A DNA stretch of 51,571 bases from assembly GCA_964386565.1 (NCBI GenBank), contig CAYLRU010000020.1, positions 1-51,571 on the forward strand, in the 5' to 3' direction. Numbering within the stretch: the first letter of the stretch is position 1; the number at the start of each line of letters is the position of its first letter. This document shows positions 25,690-34,100 of the stretch, in pieces. This DNA is from CAYLRU01 sp964386565. GTDB taxonomy: Bacteria > Desulfobacterota > Desulfobacteria > Desulfobacterales > UBA5616. Position numbers and translations under genes: made by a program. The notes below the pieces were generated by a model. The model saw only the letters and a program-made list of their open reading frames with translations. It was not told the DNA's origin and did no database searches.

Positions 25690-25758
25690 TACCCCCGCAG
25701 TCCGATTGTTATCCCCAACATTCATTTCCCATCACTTGTCATTCATCACCCCAAATCA
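25690..25758. repeat. Degenerate heptanucleotide array upstream of rnhA
   Basis: Written on the reverse strand, the bases fall into imperfect 7-nt units such as TGATGAA, TGACAAG, TGATGGG, AAATGAA, TGTTGGG. The array fills the whole gap between the phosphatase gene and rnhA. Similar arrays precede sppA and dnaE. Confidence 0.45.
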
Positions 25759-25760
25759 TA

Positions 25761-26525
25761 CTACCTGATCCATGTCTTTGTTCGTTTTTCGGGCTCCGGC
25801 ACTTTTACCGGCATTCCCTTGATAATGGCCCCGGGTATGCTCAGTACCATTTTCATGGCTTCTTCGTTGCTTTTTAAGATTTTGCCCGCGATGTCAACCG
25901 CCAGAGACAGGGAAGGGGGCCTGCTGCGTGCCGAATGTGCATCTGATGCGATGATATGCACCAGCCTGTTTTCCAGCAGATCATGGGAACACATCATGAT
26001 ATCGTCACCGAATCCGCCGGTGATACTGGTTGAATTGACCTGGATCAGGCATCCCGCCGCCGTCAATTCATAAAGGATTTCAGGCTGAAAATGTACCATG
26101 GGATTCCTTTCGGGATGGGCGATAACCGGTGTGATGCCGTTTAAGACCAGGTGAAACAATTCTTCATTGAACCCGTCTGGGACGGATTGAAACGGAAACT
26201 CTATCAGCACATACCGCTTGTTTTCACATAAGAAGGCTGTTTTGCCGGCCAGTATACGGGCGGCCATGTCCGGACAAATATGAACTTCCGAGCCGGTGTA
26301 AAGGGATAGGGGGATGCGTTCCGTTTCAAGCCGGCGCCGGAGGGCTGAAGCCGCGTTGAGAATTTTATCAGGCGGATTGGGGAAAGTGCCGCCCAGCGCA
26401 TGGGGTGTTGCAACGATGGTGTGAATACCGTCTTTAACAGCATGCCTTGCCATGGCAAGACTTTCTTCAAGGTCGTCCGGTCCGTCATCGACTCCGGGAA
26501 GTATGTGGCAGTGTAAATCAATCAA
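25761..26525 (-). CDS. CpsB/CapC-type PHP tyrosine-protein phosphatase
   Basis: This family of manganese-dependent phosphatases dephosphorylates bacterial tyrosine kinases that control capsule and exopolysaccharide chain length. The PHP metal-binding motifs are present: DLHCHILPGVDDGP at the N-terminus, ATPHALGGTF, GSEVHI, IAHPERNP and IASDAHSARSRPPSL. The preferred start is TTG at 26525 (254 residues), whose TTGA overlaps the cysQ stop codon, with AAGGGGGC upstream; a longer frame to 26570 would run into cysQ. No tyrosine kinase or polymerase gene is in the window. It is the last gene of a coupled ugd operon. Confidence 0.87.
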   Translation of the reverse strand: MIDLHCHILPGVDDGPDDLEESLAMARHAVKDGIHTIVATPHALGGTFPNPPDKILNAASALRRRLETERIPLSLYTGSEVHICPDMAARILAGKTAFLCENKRYVLIEFPFQSVPDGFNEELFHLVLNGITPVIAHPERNPMVHFQPEILYELTAAGCLIQVNSTSITGGFGDDIMMCSHDLLENRLVHIIASDAHSARSRPPSLSLAVDIAGKILKSNEEAMKMVLSIPGAIIKGMPVKVPEPEKRTKTWIR

Positions 26526-27382
26526 AACGAAAACGCCCCCTTCAGGTTTCCCGGTTGGACAATAAACCATGGATTTAACAGGTCTTTCTTGTTATAGACC
26601 AGGGGGGTTCCGGTTTCCCGGTTTAACACGTCGAAACCGGCATTTTCCGCGACCGCCTGTCCGGCGGCCGTATCCCATTCCATGGTGGGGCCGAACCGGG
26701 GATAAATATCCGCTGCTCCTTCCGCCACCAGGCAGAATTTCATTGAACTGCCGGCGGAGACAAACGCTACATGCCCTTTCTCCTGCCGGATATTTTGAAC
26801 AAAATTTTCAAGTTCCACCGTTGCATGGGAGCGACTGCCCACAATGGTAAATACGTCGGGATCGGCTTTTTCAAGGGGCAATCTGAGTGATTGTTCCATA
26901 ACGGCATCCATGGTCTCCAGGGATGAAGGGATTGATTGAAGTTTTTTCAGAGAGGCGGATGTTTTTTCAAGCTTGTAGGAACCCGCAGACTTAAGGGCAA
27001 AGTACAGCAGGTCTTTGACCGGAACATATACAACACCGAGAATCGGCTTATGCCTTTCAACCAGGGCGATGTTGACCGTGAATTCACCGTTTCGGTTGAC
27101 AAATTCCTTGGTGCCGTCCAATGGATCGACGATCCACAGGCTATCCCAGGTTTTTCGCCTGTGATATGGAATTTCTTTCCCCTCCTCGCTGAGAACGGGG
27201 ATGTTAAAGGGGGTAAGATGCTTCACAATGATTTCATGGGACATTCGGTCCGCCTGTGTTAATGGGGACCGGTCTGCCTTGTGATCCACCGCGAAATCGG
27301 TTTGATAAACATCCAGGATGGCTTTTCCGGCCGCCAGGGCCGCCTTGACGGACGTGATAAGGTAATGATTCAGATCAGTCAT
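26522..27382 (-). CDS. cysQ: 3'(2'),5'-bisphosphate nucleotidase, CysQ family
   Basis: CysQ hydrolyses adenosine 3',5'-bisphosphate to AMP and is a member of the inositol monophosphatase superfamily. Metal-binding motifs are visible: VLSEEGKEI, WIVDPLDGTKEFV and EWDTAAGQAVAENAG, together with FTVNIALVE. The start is uncertain: ATG at 27382 (286 residues) or 27391 are natural, and a TTG at 27460 is also in frame. None has a strong ribosome-binding site. It lies between a nucleotidyltransferase and a PHP phosphatase in a polysaccharide-type operon, so a sugar-phosphate substrate is possible. Confidence 0.88.
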   Translation of the reverse strand: MTDLNHYLITSVKAALAAGKAILDVYQTDFAVDHKADRSPLTQADRMSHEIIVKHLTPFNIPVLSEEGKEIPYHRRKTWDSLWIVDPLDGTKEFVNRNGEFTVNIALVERHKPILGVVYVPVKDLLYFALKSAGSYKLEKTSASLKKLQSIPSSLETMDAVMEQSLRLPLEKADPDVFTIVGSRSHATVELENFVQNIRQEKGHVAFVSAGSSMKFCLVAEGAADIYPRFGPTMEWDTAAGQAVAENAGFDVLNRETGTPLVYNKKDLLNPWFIVQPGNLKGAFSF

Positions 27383-27437
27383 CGATAACATATGTTCGGT
27401 TAAATTCAATGCCGTTAACTTAGCGTAAATTTTCCTT

Positions 27438-28247
27438 TCAGGTACAACTATTTCTTCCAAGAGACCTGAAGTGGCCCTGCGCTTTTTCCAAAGCGGATAG
27501 ATCGTCTATGCCCATGGCTTCTGTTTCATCATCCGTTGTCACGTATTTTACGACAAGCCCGTCGTTTACCATGTATTCGACAATATCCGTTATAAAAAAT
27601 TCCTCGATTCGGGTTTTCCTGCCGTTAATCTCCTTGACCACTTTCCGGGGAGTGGACGCCAGTACGGGAAGATATCGGATCAGGGTTTCTTTCCGGGCGG
27701 CATAGATGCCGGAATTGCAGGTGGTGAACCGGGACCGGTCCTCGCGAGAAAATGTACGCCAGTATTTCCATTCAATGATTTTATCAACACGGTCCCGGGA
27801 GGTGCTTAATACGCCGTATTGTTTTTTGTCTTTCGGTGTGAAACCCAGGATGGCCAGGCCGGCGTTTTTCAGTTGCCTGACAAGATGATCATAGGTTCGG
27901 CCCTTGATAAACGGCACGTCTCCCATGGTGATGATAACGTACGGGCAATCTGATTGTTCGATAAATTCCTTTGCTGCAAGCAAAGCCCCACCGGTGCCGT
28001 TTAAACGGGGTTGCTCGCAATACGTCACATCGAGACCCCGCGTTTTTTCAAAGATGTCTTTTTTTCTGAAGTTGACGACAATCGCTTTGGGACCTGCGGG
28101 GAGGTTTTTTAAAATATGCAGCAGAATCGGATGTTTTCCTTCAAAAGACGATTCTTCCGGGACCAGCGGTAAAAGGGTTTTATTGCCGTCGTAGCCTTTC
28201 ATCCGGCTTCCCCGCCCGGCGGCCATGATGATGGAAGCGATATTCAT
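27438..28247 (-). CDS. NTP transferase domain protein, GlmU N-domain-like
   Basis: A sugar-phosphate nucleotidyltransferase of 269 residues. It has IIMAAGRGSRMKG, LNGTGGALLAAKEF, ITMGDVPFI, a YGVL segment, TCNSGIYAARKE, EEFFITDIVEYM and a closing MGIDDLSALEKAQ. That order matches the uridyltransferase half of GlmU, but the left-handed beta-helix acetyltransferase half is absent. It probably makes a UDP-sugar for the same pathway as Ugd. The ATG at 28247 overlaps the ugd stop (ATGA), indicating translational coupling. Confidence 0.88.
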   Translation of the reverse strand: MNIASIIMAAGRGSRMKGYDGNKTLLPLVPEESSFEGKHPILLHILKNLPAGPKAIVVNFRKKDIFEKTRGLDVTYCEQPRLNGTGGALLAAKEFIEQSDCPYVIITMGDVPFIKGRTYDHLVRQLKNAGLAILGFTPKDKKQYGVLSTSRDRVDKIIEWKYWRTFSREDRSRFTTCNSGIYAARKETLIRYLPVLASTPRKVVKEINGRKTRIEEFFITDIVEYMVNDGLVVKYVTTDDETEAMGIDDLSALEKAQGHFRSLGRNSCT

Positions 28248-29596
28248 TTTCCAGACCCCTTGTTCCGGCCTTTCCTGCCGATGCAAAAATAGGCAAATCC
28301 CTGTGACGCGACAAAGGATGGTGAATACAGATTTCGTCCGTCAAAAATAACGGGGACGGAAAGCATTTTCTTGATTCGCGCAAAATCCGGATTTCTGAAT
28401 TGATTCCATTCCGTGATGACTGCAAGGGCATCCGCCCCCTTCAGTGCCGCGTACTGGTCCTTGAATATGATCACACGGGGAATATCACGAAGTTCCTTTT
28501 CAGCCTTTTCACCGGCTGCCGGGTCATAGGCCTGTATGGTCATGTCGCTTTCACACAGGTCCTTTATAATCGTCAGGGCGGGGGATTCACGGATGTCGTC
28601 CGTGTTTGCTTTAAATGACAGTCCCCATACGGTGATGGTTTTACCGGCTGTGCCGCCCTGTTCATTGAAATAGGCTTTTATCTTGTCGGCAAGAACGAGT
28701 TTTTGCTTTGTGTTGACGGAATCCACCGCTTTCAGCAGAAGCGGTGTATAATTATTTTCCTCTGCCGTGTTAATCAGGGCCTTGACGTCCTTTGGAAAAC
28801 AGGAGCCGCCGTATCCCACTCCCGGATAGATAAAGTGGTAGCCGATCCGATGGTCCGATCCGATGCCCAGCCGCACGTCGTGTATGTCAGCACCCACCTG
28901 ATCGCAGATGTTGGCGATTTCGTTTATATATGAAATTTTGGCGGCAAGGATGCAGTTGGCTGCATACTTGGTCAGTTCGGCGCTTTTAATGCTCATTACG
29001 ATCATTTTATCCCGGCTCCGTGCAAACGGGGCATAAAGGGTTTCAAGGAGCTTGGCGGTCCGGATATTATCCGTTCCCACGATCACCCGGTCGGGCTTCA
29101 TGAAATCGCTTACCGCATCCCCCTCCTTGAGAAATTCCGGGTTGGACACCACGTCAAACTCCACGCAAAATTCCCGTTTATCAAGCTCGGTCTGTATGAT
29201 CCTGCGGACCCTGTCCGCCGTTCCCACCGGTACGGTGGACTTGTTGACGATAATCTTGTACTCCGTGATACTTTTCCCGATTTGTTCGGCAACCTTGAAT
29301 ACATATGAAAGATCGCATGAGCCGTCCGGCCCGGCCGGTGTTCCCACGCAGTTCATGACGAAAAGCGCATTTTCAAGGCCGGCCGAAAGATCGGTGGTAA
29401 AGGACAGTCGCCCCTCTTCAACATTTCGCCTGACCATGGGCTCAAGTCCCGGTTCATAGATATGAATTTTTCCGCTGCTCAGTGTTTTGATGACGGCCGG
29501 ATCGATGTCAACACAACAGACATCATTGCCCGTTTCCGCGAAACAGGCGGCGGTTACCAGTCCGACGTACCCGGTTCCGACAATGCAAATGTTCAT
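28244..29596 (-). CDS. ugd: UDP-glucose 6-dehydrogenase
   Basis: Ugd oxidises UDP-glucose to UDP-glucuronate with two NAD. The 450-residue product has the Rossmann motif VGTGYVGLVTAACFAE, NKSTVPVGT, EFLKEGDAV, SAELTKYAAN, the catalytic C266 in GYGGSCFPKDV, and a C-terminal domain with LSFKANTDDIRESPA and ITEWNQFRNPDF. Length is standard. It is the first gene of a four-gene leftward operon (ugd, nucleotidyltransferase, cysQ, PHP phosphatase) linked by overlaps, pointing to an exopolysaccharide precursor function. About 175 nt upstream separate it from namZ. Confidence 0.96.
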   Translation of the reverse strand: MNICIVGTGYVGLVTAACFAETGNDVCCVDIDPAVIKTLSSGKIHIYEPGLEPMVRRNVEEGRLSFTTDLSAGLENALFVMNCVGTPAGPDGSCDLSYVFKVAEQIGKSITEYKIIVNKSTVPVGTADRVRRIIQTELDKREFCVEFDVVSNPEFLKEGDAVSDFMKPDRVIVGTDNIRTAKLLETLYAPFARSRDKMIVMSIKSAELTKYAANCILAAKISYINEIANICDQVGADIHDVRLGIGSDHRIGYHFIYPGVGYGGSCFPKDVKALINTAEENNYTPLLLKAVDSVNTKQKLVLADKIKAYFNEQGGTAGKTITVWGLSFKANTDDIRESPALTIIKDLCESDMTIQAYDPAAGEKAEKELRDIPRVIIFKDQYAALKGADALAVITEWNQFRNPDFARIKKMLSVPVIFDGRNLYSPSFVASQGFAYFCIGRKGRNKGSGK

Positions 29597-29714
29597 AAGG
29601 ATATCTCCGCTAAAGTGGAAGCATCATAAATCATATTTCCTGAAGCATCGGGTCGATGCCCGTTTTTGTTAAAAGAGTATATACACGAAAAAAAATATTT
29701 TGTCTGTAAAGAAA

Positions 29715-29734
29715 CCCTGACAATTTATGCAGGG
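29715..29734 (-). terminator. Possible weak terminator after namZ
   Basis: On the reverse strand CCCTG and CAGGG form a 5-bp stem with a 10-nt loop, followed by TTTCTTT, about 40 nt after the namZ stop. The stem is short, so this is tentative. A second imperfect inverted repeat around 29739-29763 lies between it and the stop. Confidence 0.35.
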
Positions 29735-29772
29735 CCGCCTTGAAAAATGGATTTTTCCAAGGGAAAAGCCGT

Positions 29773-30951
29773 TTAGTGATAAAGAAAAAAATCCTCGGCA
29801 ACGGCGGCAAAGTGATTTAATTCCACCATCCATCGCTCTTCTAGGGTATCAATTTCTTCCAACAGTTCGATGCTCTCGCGCAGGCTGCGATCCCCCAGGA
29901 TCAGGTCAATGGGGAGCCGGTCATATTCATATTCATAAGGGGGTTCTTTCCACCGGAATTGTCCGGGGTGGTGTTTCAACACAGCGGACAGCAGTTTCAG
30001 CGAGGTGCCGTACGGTTTATACAGAAAGGGATCTGTAACATGAATCTGGAATCCTTTGCAGGACAAACCCGCCCATTTGTTGGATGTGGGTTCAAACCGG
30101 CAGGCTCTCAATACGGCGCCCGGCAATTCCGGCCCTCCTAAATCCCGGAGAATTTTATCCGTATCCAGAAACGGTGCACCGAACAGTTCAAAAGGCTGGG
30201 TGGTCCCCCTTCCTTCCGAGATATTGGTGCCTTCCCAGATGACCTGGCCGGGATAAACCATGGCGGAATGCGGCGTGGGCATGTTCGGAGACGGGGCCAC
30301 CCACGGCAGCCCCGTCTCCGGATAATACATGCGCCGGTGCCAGCCTTCCATGGGAACGACCTCCAAATCGCATCCGATGCCGAAATGATCGTTGAATAAC
30401 CGGGTGAGTTCGCCGATGGTTAACCCGTGACGCATGGGAATGGCATACCGGCCGACAAAGGAGGCATATTTTTTTTTCAGGCAGTTTCCTTCCATCTGAA
30501 AGCCGCCGATGGGGTTGGGCCTGTCCAGTACAACGATTTTTTTCCCCATTGTCTTCGCAAGTTCCATGCAATAGCTGACGGTATAAGTAAACGTGTACAC
30601 CCGGGTGCCTACATCCTGGAGATCGATGAGAAGGGTATCTATGGCATCAAACATTTCCCGGGTCGGAATCCGGGTTTTTCCGTAAAGGCTGAATACCGGC
30701 AGGTTAAGCAGGGGATCGGTCAGATCATCCGATTCGATCATGTTGTCCTGCTTTTCGGCGAAAAAACCGTGTTGTGGTGAAAAAAGCACCTTGAGCCGTC
30801 CTGGAAATTTCCTGCTGATGAGGTGACGTGCGTGCTCCAGCCCGGTATCGACGGATGCGGGATTGCATAAAAGGCCCAGGCGGGCGTTTTTGATCCATCG
30901 GGGCGGATCAGACAAAAGTCTTTCAAGGCCGGTTTGTACACGGTTTTTCAT
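29773..30951 (-). CDS. namZ: Exo-beta-N-acetylmuramidase NamZ domain protein (DUF1343)
   Basis: DUF1343 proteins include NamZ, which releases terminal MurNAc from the non-reducing end of peptidoglycan fragments. The 392-residue protein has SPQHGFFAEKQDN, IDLQDVGTRVYTF, VLDRPNPIGG, GRYAIPMRHGLTIGEL, SPNMPT, GTNISEGRGTTQPFE and RFEPTSNKWAG. The ATG at 30951 is chosen (AGGAT 9 nt upstream); a longer frame to 31098 would start in the promoter region. No signal peptide is visible from this start, so it may act in the cytoplasm or use an atypical route. A fused MurU-AmgK, the next steps of MurNAc salvage, is encoded 8 kb away. Confidence 0.88.
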   Translation of the reverse strand: MKNRVQTGLERLLSDPPRWIKNARLGLLCNPASVDTGLEHARHLISRKFPGRLKVLFSPQHGFFAEKQDNMIESDDLTDPLLNLPVFSLYGKTRIPTREMFDAIDTLLIDLQDVGTRVYTFTYTVSYCMELAKTMGKKIVVLDRPNPIGGFQMEGNCLKKKYASFVGRYAIPMRHGLTIGELTRLFNDHFGIGCDLEVVPMEGWHRRMYYPETGLPWVAPSPNMPTPHSAMVYPGQVIWEGTNISEGRGTTQPFELFGAPFLDTDKILRDLGGPELPGAVLRACRFEPTSNKWAGLSCKGFQIHVTDPFLYKPYGTSLKLLSAVLKHHPGQFRWKEPPYEYEYDRLPIDLILGDRSLRESIELLEEIDTLEERWMVELNHFAAVAEDFFLYH

Positions 30952-31063
30952 ATCGTTCAGATCCTGCTGCAGGTTTGTTTTCAAATGCCGGGCTGGGTTA
31001 TGCCCGAAATCCCTATCAAATTGCGTTGAAAAACACAATTCCGTTCTTGATATGTGAAAAAGC

Positions 31064-31092
31064 TTGACACGTTGTGAAATTAAAAATACAAA
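31064..31092 (+). promoter_or_regulatory. Putative sigma-70 promoter for the ATPase-kor operon
   Basis: An exact TTGACA (31064-31069) is followed after exactly 17 nt by TACAAA (31087-31092, four of six matches to TATAAT). It lies in the divergent spacer between namZ and the P-loop ATPase gene and reads toward the ATPase gene, leaving a leader of about 60 nt. Confidence 0.55.
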
Positions 31093-31159
31093 AAACATTT
31101 TGCATGAAATTTAAAAATATGCATAACTTATTGAACCGGATTAATTTTATTTATTATAT

Positions 31160-31840
31160 ATGAGGATCGACCTCCAGGGAATATTCGTCATTGTCGGGAA
31201 TTATGGCAGCGGTAAAACGGAGGTGGCGGTCAACCTTGCCATTCATCAACGGCAGGCCGGTAAAAATGTTCGGATTGCCGATCTGGATCTGGTAAATCCC
31301 TATTTCAGGACCCGGGAGGCGCAAAACGCCTTGAGGGAAAAAGGGATAGATGTGGTATTGCCGCCGAAAAAATATTTGCAGGCGGACTTGCCCATATTAA
31401 CCCCGATGGTTTCCGGCATGATACGCCGCCCTTCCGAGTTGACGATCATCGATGCCGGCGGCGACGACGTGGGGGCGACGGTTTTGGCGGCCCTGGCGGA
31501 TTCTTTCGAAGGCCGGGACGTCAACGTCATTCAGGTGGTCAATCCCTTCCGGCCGTTTACGGAAACCATCGAAGGATGCCTTAAGATCAAAAGCGAAATC
31601 GAGCGTGCCTCAAAATTGTACGTTACCGGAATTGCCGGGAATGCCAATTTGATGGATGAAACCACTGTTGAGCACATATATGAGGGTTATGAATTTGTCG
31701 AACGACTGGCCTGCCAAAGCGGTCTGCCGCTGTTGTTTGTGACCGTTGCAAGAAAAATGCGGGATGAAATTCAGGTGGAAAGATTTGACTGTCCGTTATT
31801 AATTTTGGACCGGTTGCTTGTTTTTCCCTGGATGAAGTAG
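31160..31840 (+). CDS. P-loop ATPase of the MinD/ParA-like class
   Basis: A 226-residue cytoplasmic ATPase of the SIMIBI class. Walker A is GNYGSGKT at 13-20, followed by ADLDLVNPYFRTREAQ (switch I region) and IDAGGDDVGATVLAAL (Walker B region). It starts a rightward cluster and is followed by the four kor genes after 123 nt, suggesting a role linked to that oxidoreductase, perhaps in cofactor handling. That role is inference from position. No clear ribosome-binding site is visible before the ATG at 31160. Confidence 0.8.
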   Translation: MRIDLQGIFVIVGNYGSGKTEVAVNLAIHQRQAGKNVRIADLDLVNPYFRTREAQNALREKGIDVVLPPKKYLQADLPILTPMVSGMIRRPSELTIIDAGGDDVGATVLAALADSFEGRDVNVIQVVNPFRPFTETIEGCLKIKSEIERASKLYVTGIAGNANLMDETTVEHIYEGYEFVERLACQSGLPLLFVTVARKMRDEIQVERFDCPLLILDRLLVFPWMK

Positions 31841-31872
31841 AGGACATGCAACAGGCCTTTCGTTTTGGTTTG

Positions 31873-31895
31873 AACCCGGTGCAAAGAACCGGGTT
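31873..31895 (+). other. Intercistronic stem-loop between ATPase gene and korD
   Basis: AACCCGGT (31873-31880) and ACCGGGTT (31888-31895) form a perfect 8-bp stem with a 7-nt loop. No T-tract follows, so it is more likely an mRNA-processing or stability element than a terminator. Confidence 0.5.
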
Positions 31896-31963
31896 ATGGA
31901 AACCATATAAACCGGAATCGCCGGCGGGAACGGCAAAACCAGAAAACAGGAGCGAAGTGATAC

Positions 31964-32194
31964 ATGCCATACCAAATGTTAATCGATGCAGAGCGATGTA
32001 AAGGGTGCGGGTTGTGCATATCCGTATGCCCGAAGGATGTTCTGGAGCTTTCCGGCGAGGTCAACCCCATGGGTTACTTTCCGGCGGTTCAGGCTCGCCC
32101 GGAGGATTGTAATTATTGTGCACTGTGTTGCATGATGTGCCCGGATGTCGCTATAGAGATCACGCAAACCGAAGATACGGCTGCGCAGAAATAA
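31964..32194 (+). CDS. korD: 2-oxoacid:ferredoxin oxidoreductase, ferredoxin (delta) subunit
   Basis: A 76-residue ferredoxin carrying two 4Fe-4S clusters. The ligand sets are C12, C15, C18, C22 and C49, C52, C55, C59, each spaced CxxCxxCxxxC, followed by Pro. It passes electrons from the TPP-dependent enzyme to free ferredoxin. It is the first of four consecutive subunit genes and is followed 11 nt later by the alpha subunit. An in-frame ATG at 31964 with GGAGCG about 10 nt upstream is the start. Confidence 0.92.
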   Translation: MPYQMLIDAERCKGCGLCISVCPKDVLELSGEVNPMGYFPAVQARPEDCNYCALCCMMCPDVAIEITQTEDTAAQK

Positions 32195-32205
32195 CGGAGG
32201 AAAAC

Positions 32206-33273
32206 ATGGCCAAAGTGTTAATGAAAGGAAACGAAGCAATCGGCGAAGCAGCCATCCGCGCCGGCTGTCTGAACTATTTTGCATATCCGATTACACCGCA
32301 ATCCGAGGTTGCCGAATACCTTTCCAAACGGATGAAGGAAGTCGGCGGTTTGTTTCTCCAGGGTGAAAGCGAAGTGGCGGTTTCATATATGCTCTTCGGT
32401 GCCGCAGGCTGTGGTGAAAGGGTTTTTACGACGTCTTCGAGCCCGGGCATCAGCCTGATGAGCGAAGGCATCAGTTATATCGCATGTGCGCAACTGCCCG
32501 TGGTGTTCGTAAATATTGTCAGGGGCGGACCCGGGCTGGGCGGTATCCTTCCTTCCCAGGGAGACTATCTTCAGGCGACAAAAGGCGGCGGACATGGCGA
32601 CTACCGGTTGCTGGTAATGGCGCCCGCCAGCGTGCAGGAATCCGTTGAAATGGTCATGGAGGCGTTCCCTTTAGCGGAGAAATACCGAAACCCGGTGATG
32701 ATCGTGGGGGACGGTCTTATCGGCCAGATGATGGAGCCGGTGGAATTTCCGGAGAATCTGAAGACGGAACCCAGCAATAAGGACGCATGGGCCACCAACG
32801 GGATGAGTACCCGCAAAAGCAGCACGCCCAATATCGTCAAATCCCTTCACCTGGATTCAAAAATGTTGAACGACGTGAACCTGACCCTAAGAGCCAAGTA
32901 CCAGCAAATGAAAAAAGAAGAAGTCCGTTACGAGGCGTATAATACGGACGGGGATTACGAGGTTCTCATCGTCAGCTTCGGGACCATGAGCAGGGTTTGC
33001 AGAACGGCGGTGGACAATTTGAAAGAAAGTGGTTTTGAAGCCGGGATGATCCGGCCGAAAACGCTTTTCCCGTTTCCCGAAGAAGCGGTACGCCGGGCTG
33101 CAAACAAGGAGAGCTGCAAGGTCGTCATCAGTATCGAGTTGAACATGGGACAGATGGTGGAGGATGTGGAACGATCCGTTTGCGGGGATCGGCCCGTTGA
33201 ATGGTACGGTATGTGCGGTGGTGACATTCCCACTCCCGAAGAAGTCATGGACGTGGTAAAATCGATGGTGTAA
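32206..33273 (+). CDS. korA: 2-oxoacid:ferredoxin oxidoreductase, alpha subunit (KorA/VorB type)
   Basis: The alpha subunit of a four-subunit enzyme that oxidatively decarboxylates a 2-oxoacid (2-oxoglutarate or branched-chain) to acyl-CoA with ferredoxin, or runs in reverse in carbon-fixing anaerobes. The 355-residue product shows GNEAIGEAAIRAGCLNYFAYPITPQSE, ESEVAVSYMLFGAAGCG, TTSSSPGISLMSEG and VVFVNIVRGGPGLGG. The ATG at 32206 follows CGGAGG closely. Substrate choice between Kor and Vor cannot be settled from sequence alone. Confidence 0.9.
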   Translation: MAKVLMKGNEAIGEAAIRAGCLNYFAYPITPQSEVAEYLSKRMKEVGGLFLQGESEVAVSYMLFGAAGCGERVFTTSSSPGISLMSEGISYIACAQLPVVFVNIVRGGPGLGGILPSQGDYLQATKGGGHGDYRLLVMAPASVQESVEMVMEAFPLAEKYRNPVMIVGDGLIGQMMEPVEFPENLKTEPSNKDAWATNGMSTRKSSTPNIVKSLHLDSKMLNDVNLTLRAKYQQMKKEEVRYEAYNTDGDYEVLIVSFGTMSRVCRTAVDNLKESGFEAGMIRPKTLFPFPEEAVRRAANKESCKVVISIELNMGQMVEDVERSVCGDRPVEWYGMCGGDIPTPEEVMDVVKSMV

Positions 33274-33328
33274 AAGCAGTTTGGCCGAATCCGATTGCTT
33301 TATCATATTCGAGTAAGGAGCAACAACA

Positions 33329-34066
33329 ATGCCGAAGACATTTAAGAAGCCGGAAGCCCTTTCCGATCAACACACCCATTACTGCCCGGGATGTACCCAC
33401 GGCGTCATTCACCGTCTGATAGCGGAGGTGATAGACGAGTTGGGGATCAGGGAAAGAACCGTTGGCATCGCACCGGTGGGGTGCGCCGTTCTGGCATATA
33501 ATTATTTTACGTTTGATTTTCAGGAAGCGGCACATGGACGGGCACCGGCCATGGCCACGGGCATTAAAAGAGTGCGGCCTGATCTCATGGTGTTCACCTA
33601 CCAGGGAGACGGCGATCTTGCCAGTATCGGCATGGGAGAAATCATTCATGCCGCCAACCGGGGCGAGAAGTTCACCACCATCTTTGTCAATAACGCGGTT
33701 TACGGTATGACCGGCGGCCAAATGGCCCCCACGACCATGCCGGATCAGAAAACCACGACGTCGCCTTTCGGCCGAAACGTGGATGAGGTGGGCATGCCCG
33801 TCAAGATGGCGGAGTTGCTGGCTGCGCTGCAGACGACCGGGTATATTACGCGGCAGTCGGTGATAAAACCCAAGCATATCATCAAAGCCAAAAAAGCCAT
33901 TAAACAGGCATTTGAGTACCAGAGGGAAGACAAATGTTTCAGCTTTGTCGAGGTCGTCAGTACGTGCCCCACAAACTGGGGAATGACGCCGATAGACGCC
34001 GTTAAATGGACCGAGGAAACACTGCTTCCATATTACCAGTTAGGAGATGTAAAGACGCCGGCGTAG
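33329..34066 (+). CDS. korB: 2-oxoacid:ferredoxin oxidoreductase, beta (TPP-binding) subunit
   Basis: The beta subunit binds thiamine pyrophosphate and carries out decarboxylation. The 245-residue protein has HYCPGCTHG near the start, the TPP/magnesium motif beginning GDGDLASIGMGE and ending in FVNNAVYGMTGGQ, and CPTNWGMTP. AAGGAGC lies about 9 nt before the ATG. It follows the alpha subunit by 55 nt and precedes gamma by 34 nt. Confidence 0.92.
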   Translation: MPKTFKKPEALSDQHTHYCPGCTHGVIHRLIAEVIDELGIRERTVGIAPVGCAVLAYNYFTFDFQEAAHGRAPAMATGIKRVRPDLMVFTYQGDGDLASIGMGEIIHAANRGEKFTTIFVNNAVYGMTGGQMAPTTMPDQKTTTSPFGRNVDEVGMPVKMAELLAALQTTGYITRQSVIKPKHIIKAKKAIKQAFEYQREDKCFSFVEVVSTCPTNWGMTPIDAVKWTEETLLPYYQLGDVKTPA

Positions 34067-34100
34067 TCCGTTGTCTTTACACCCGATTCGAGGAGGATCA

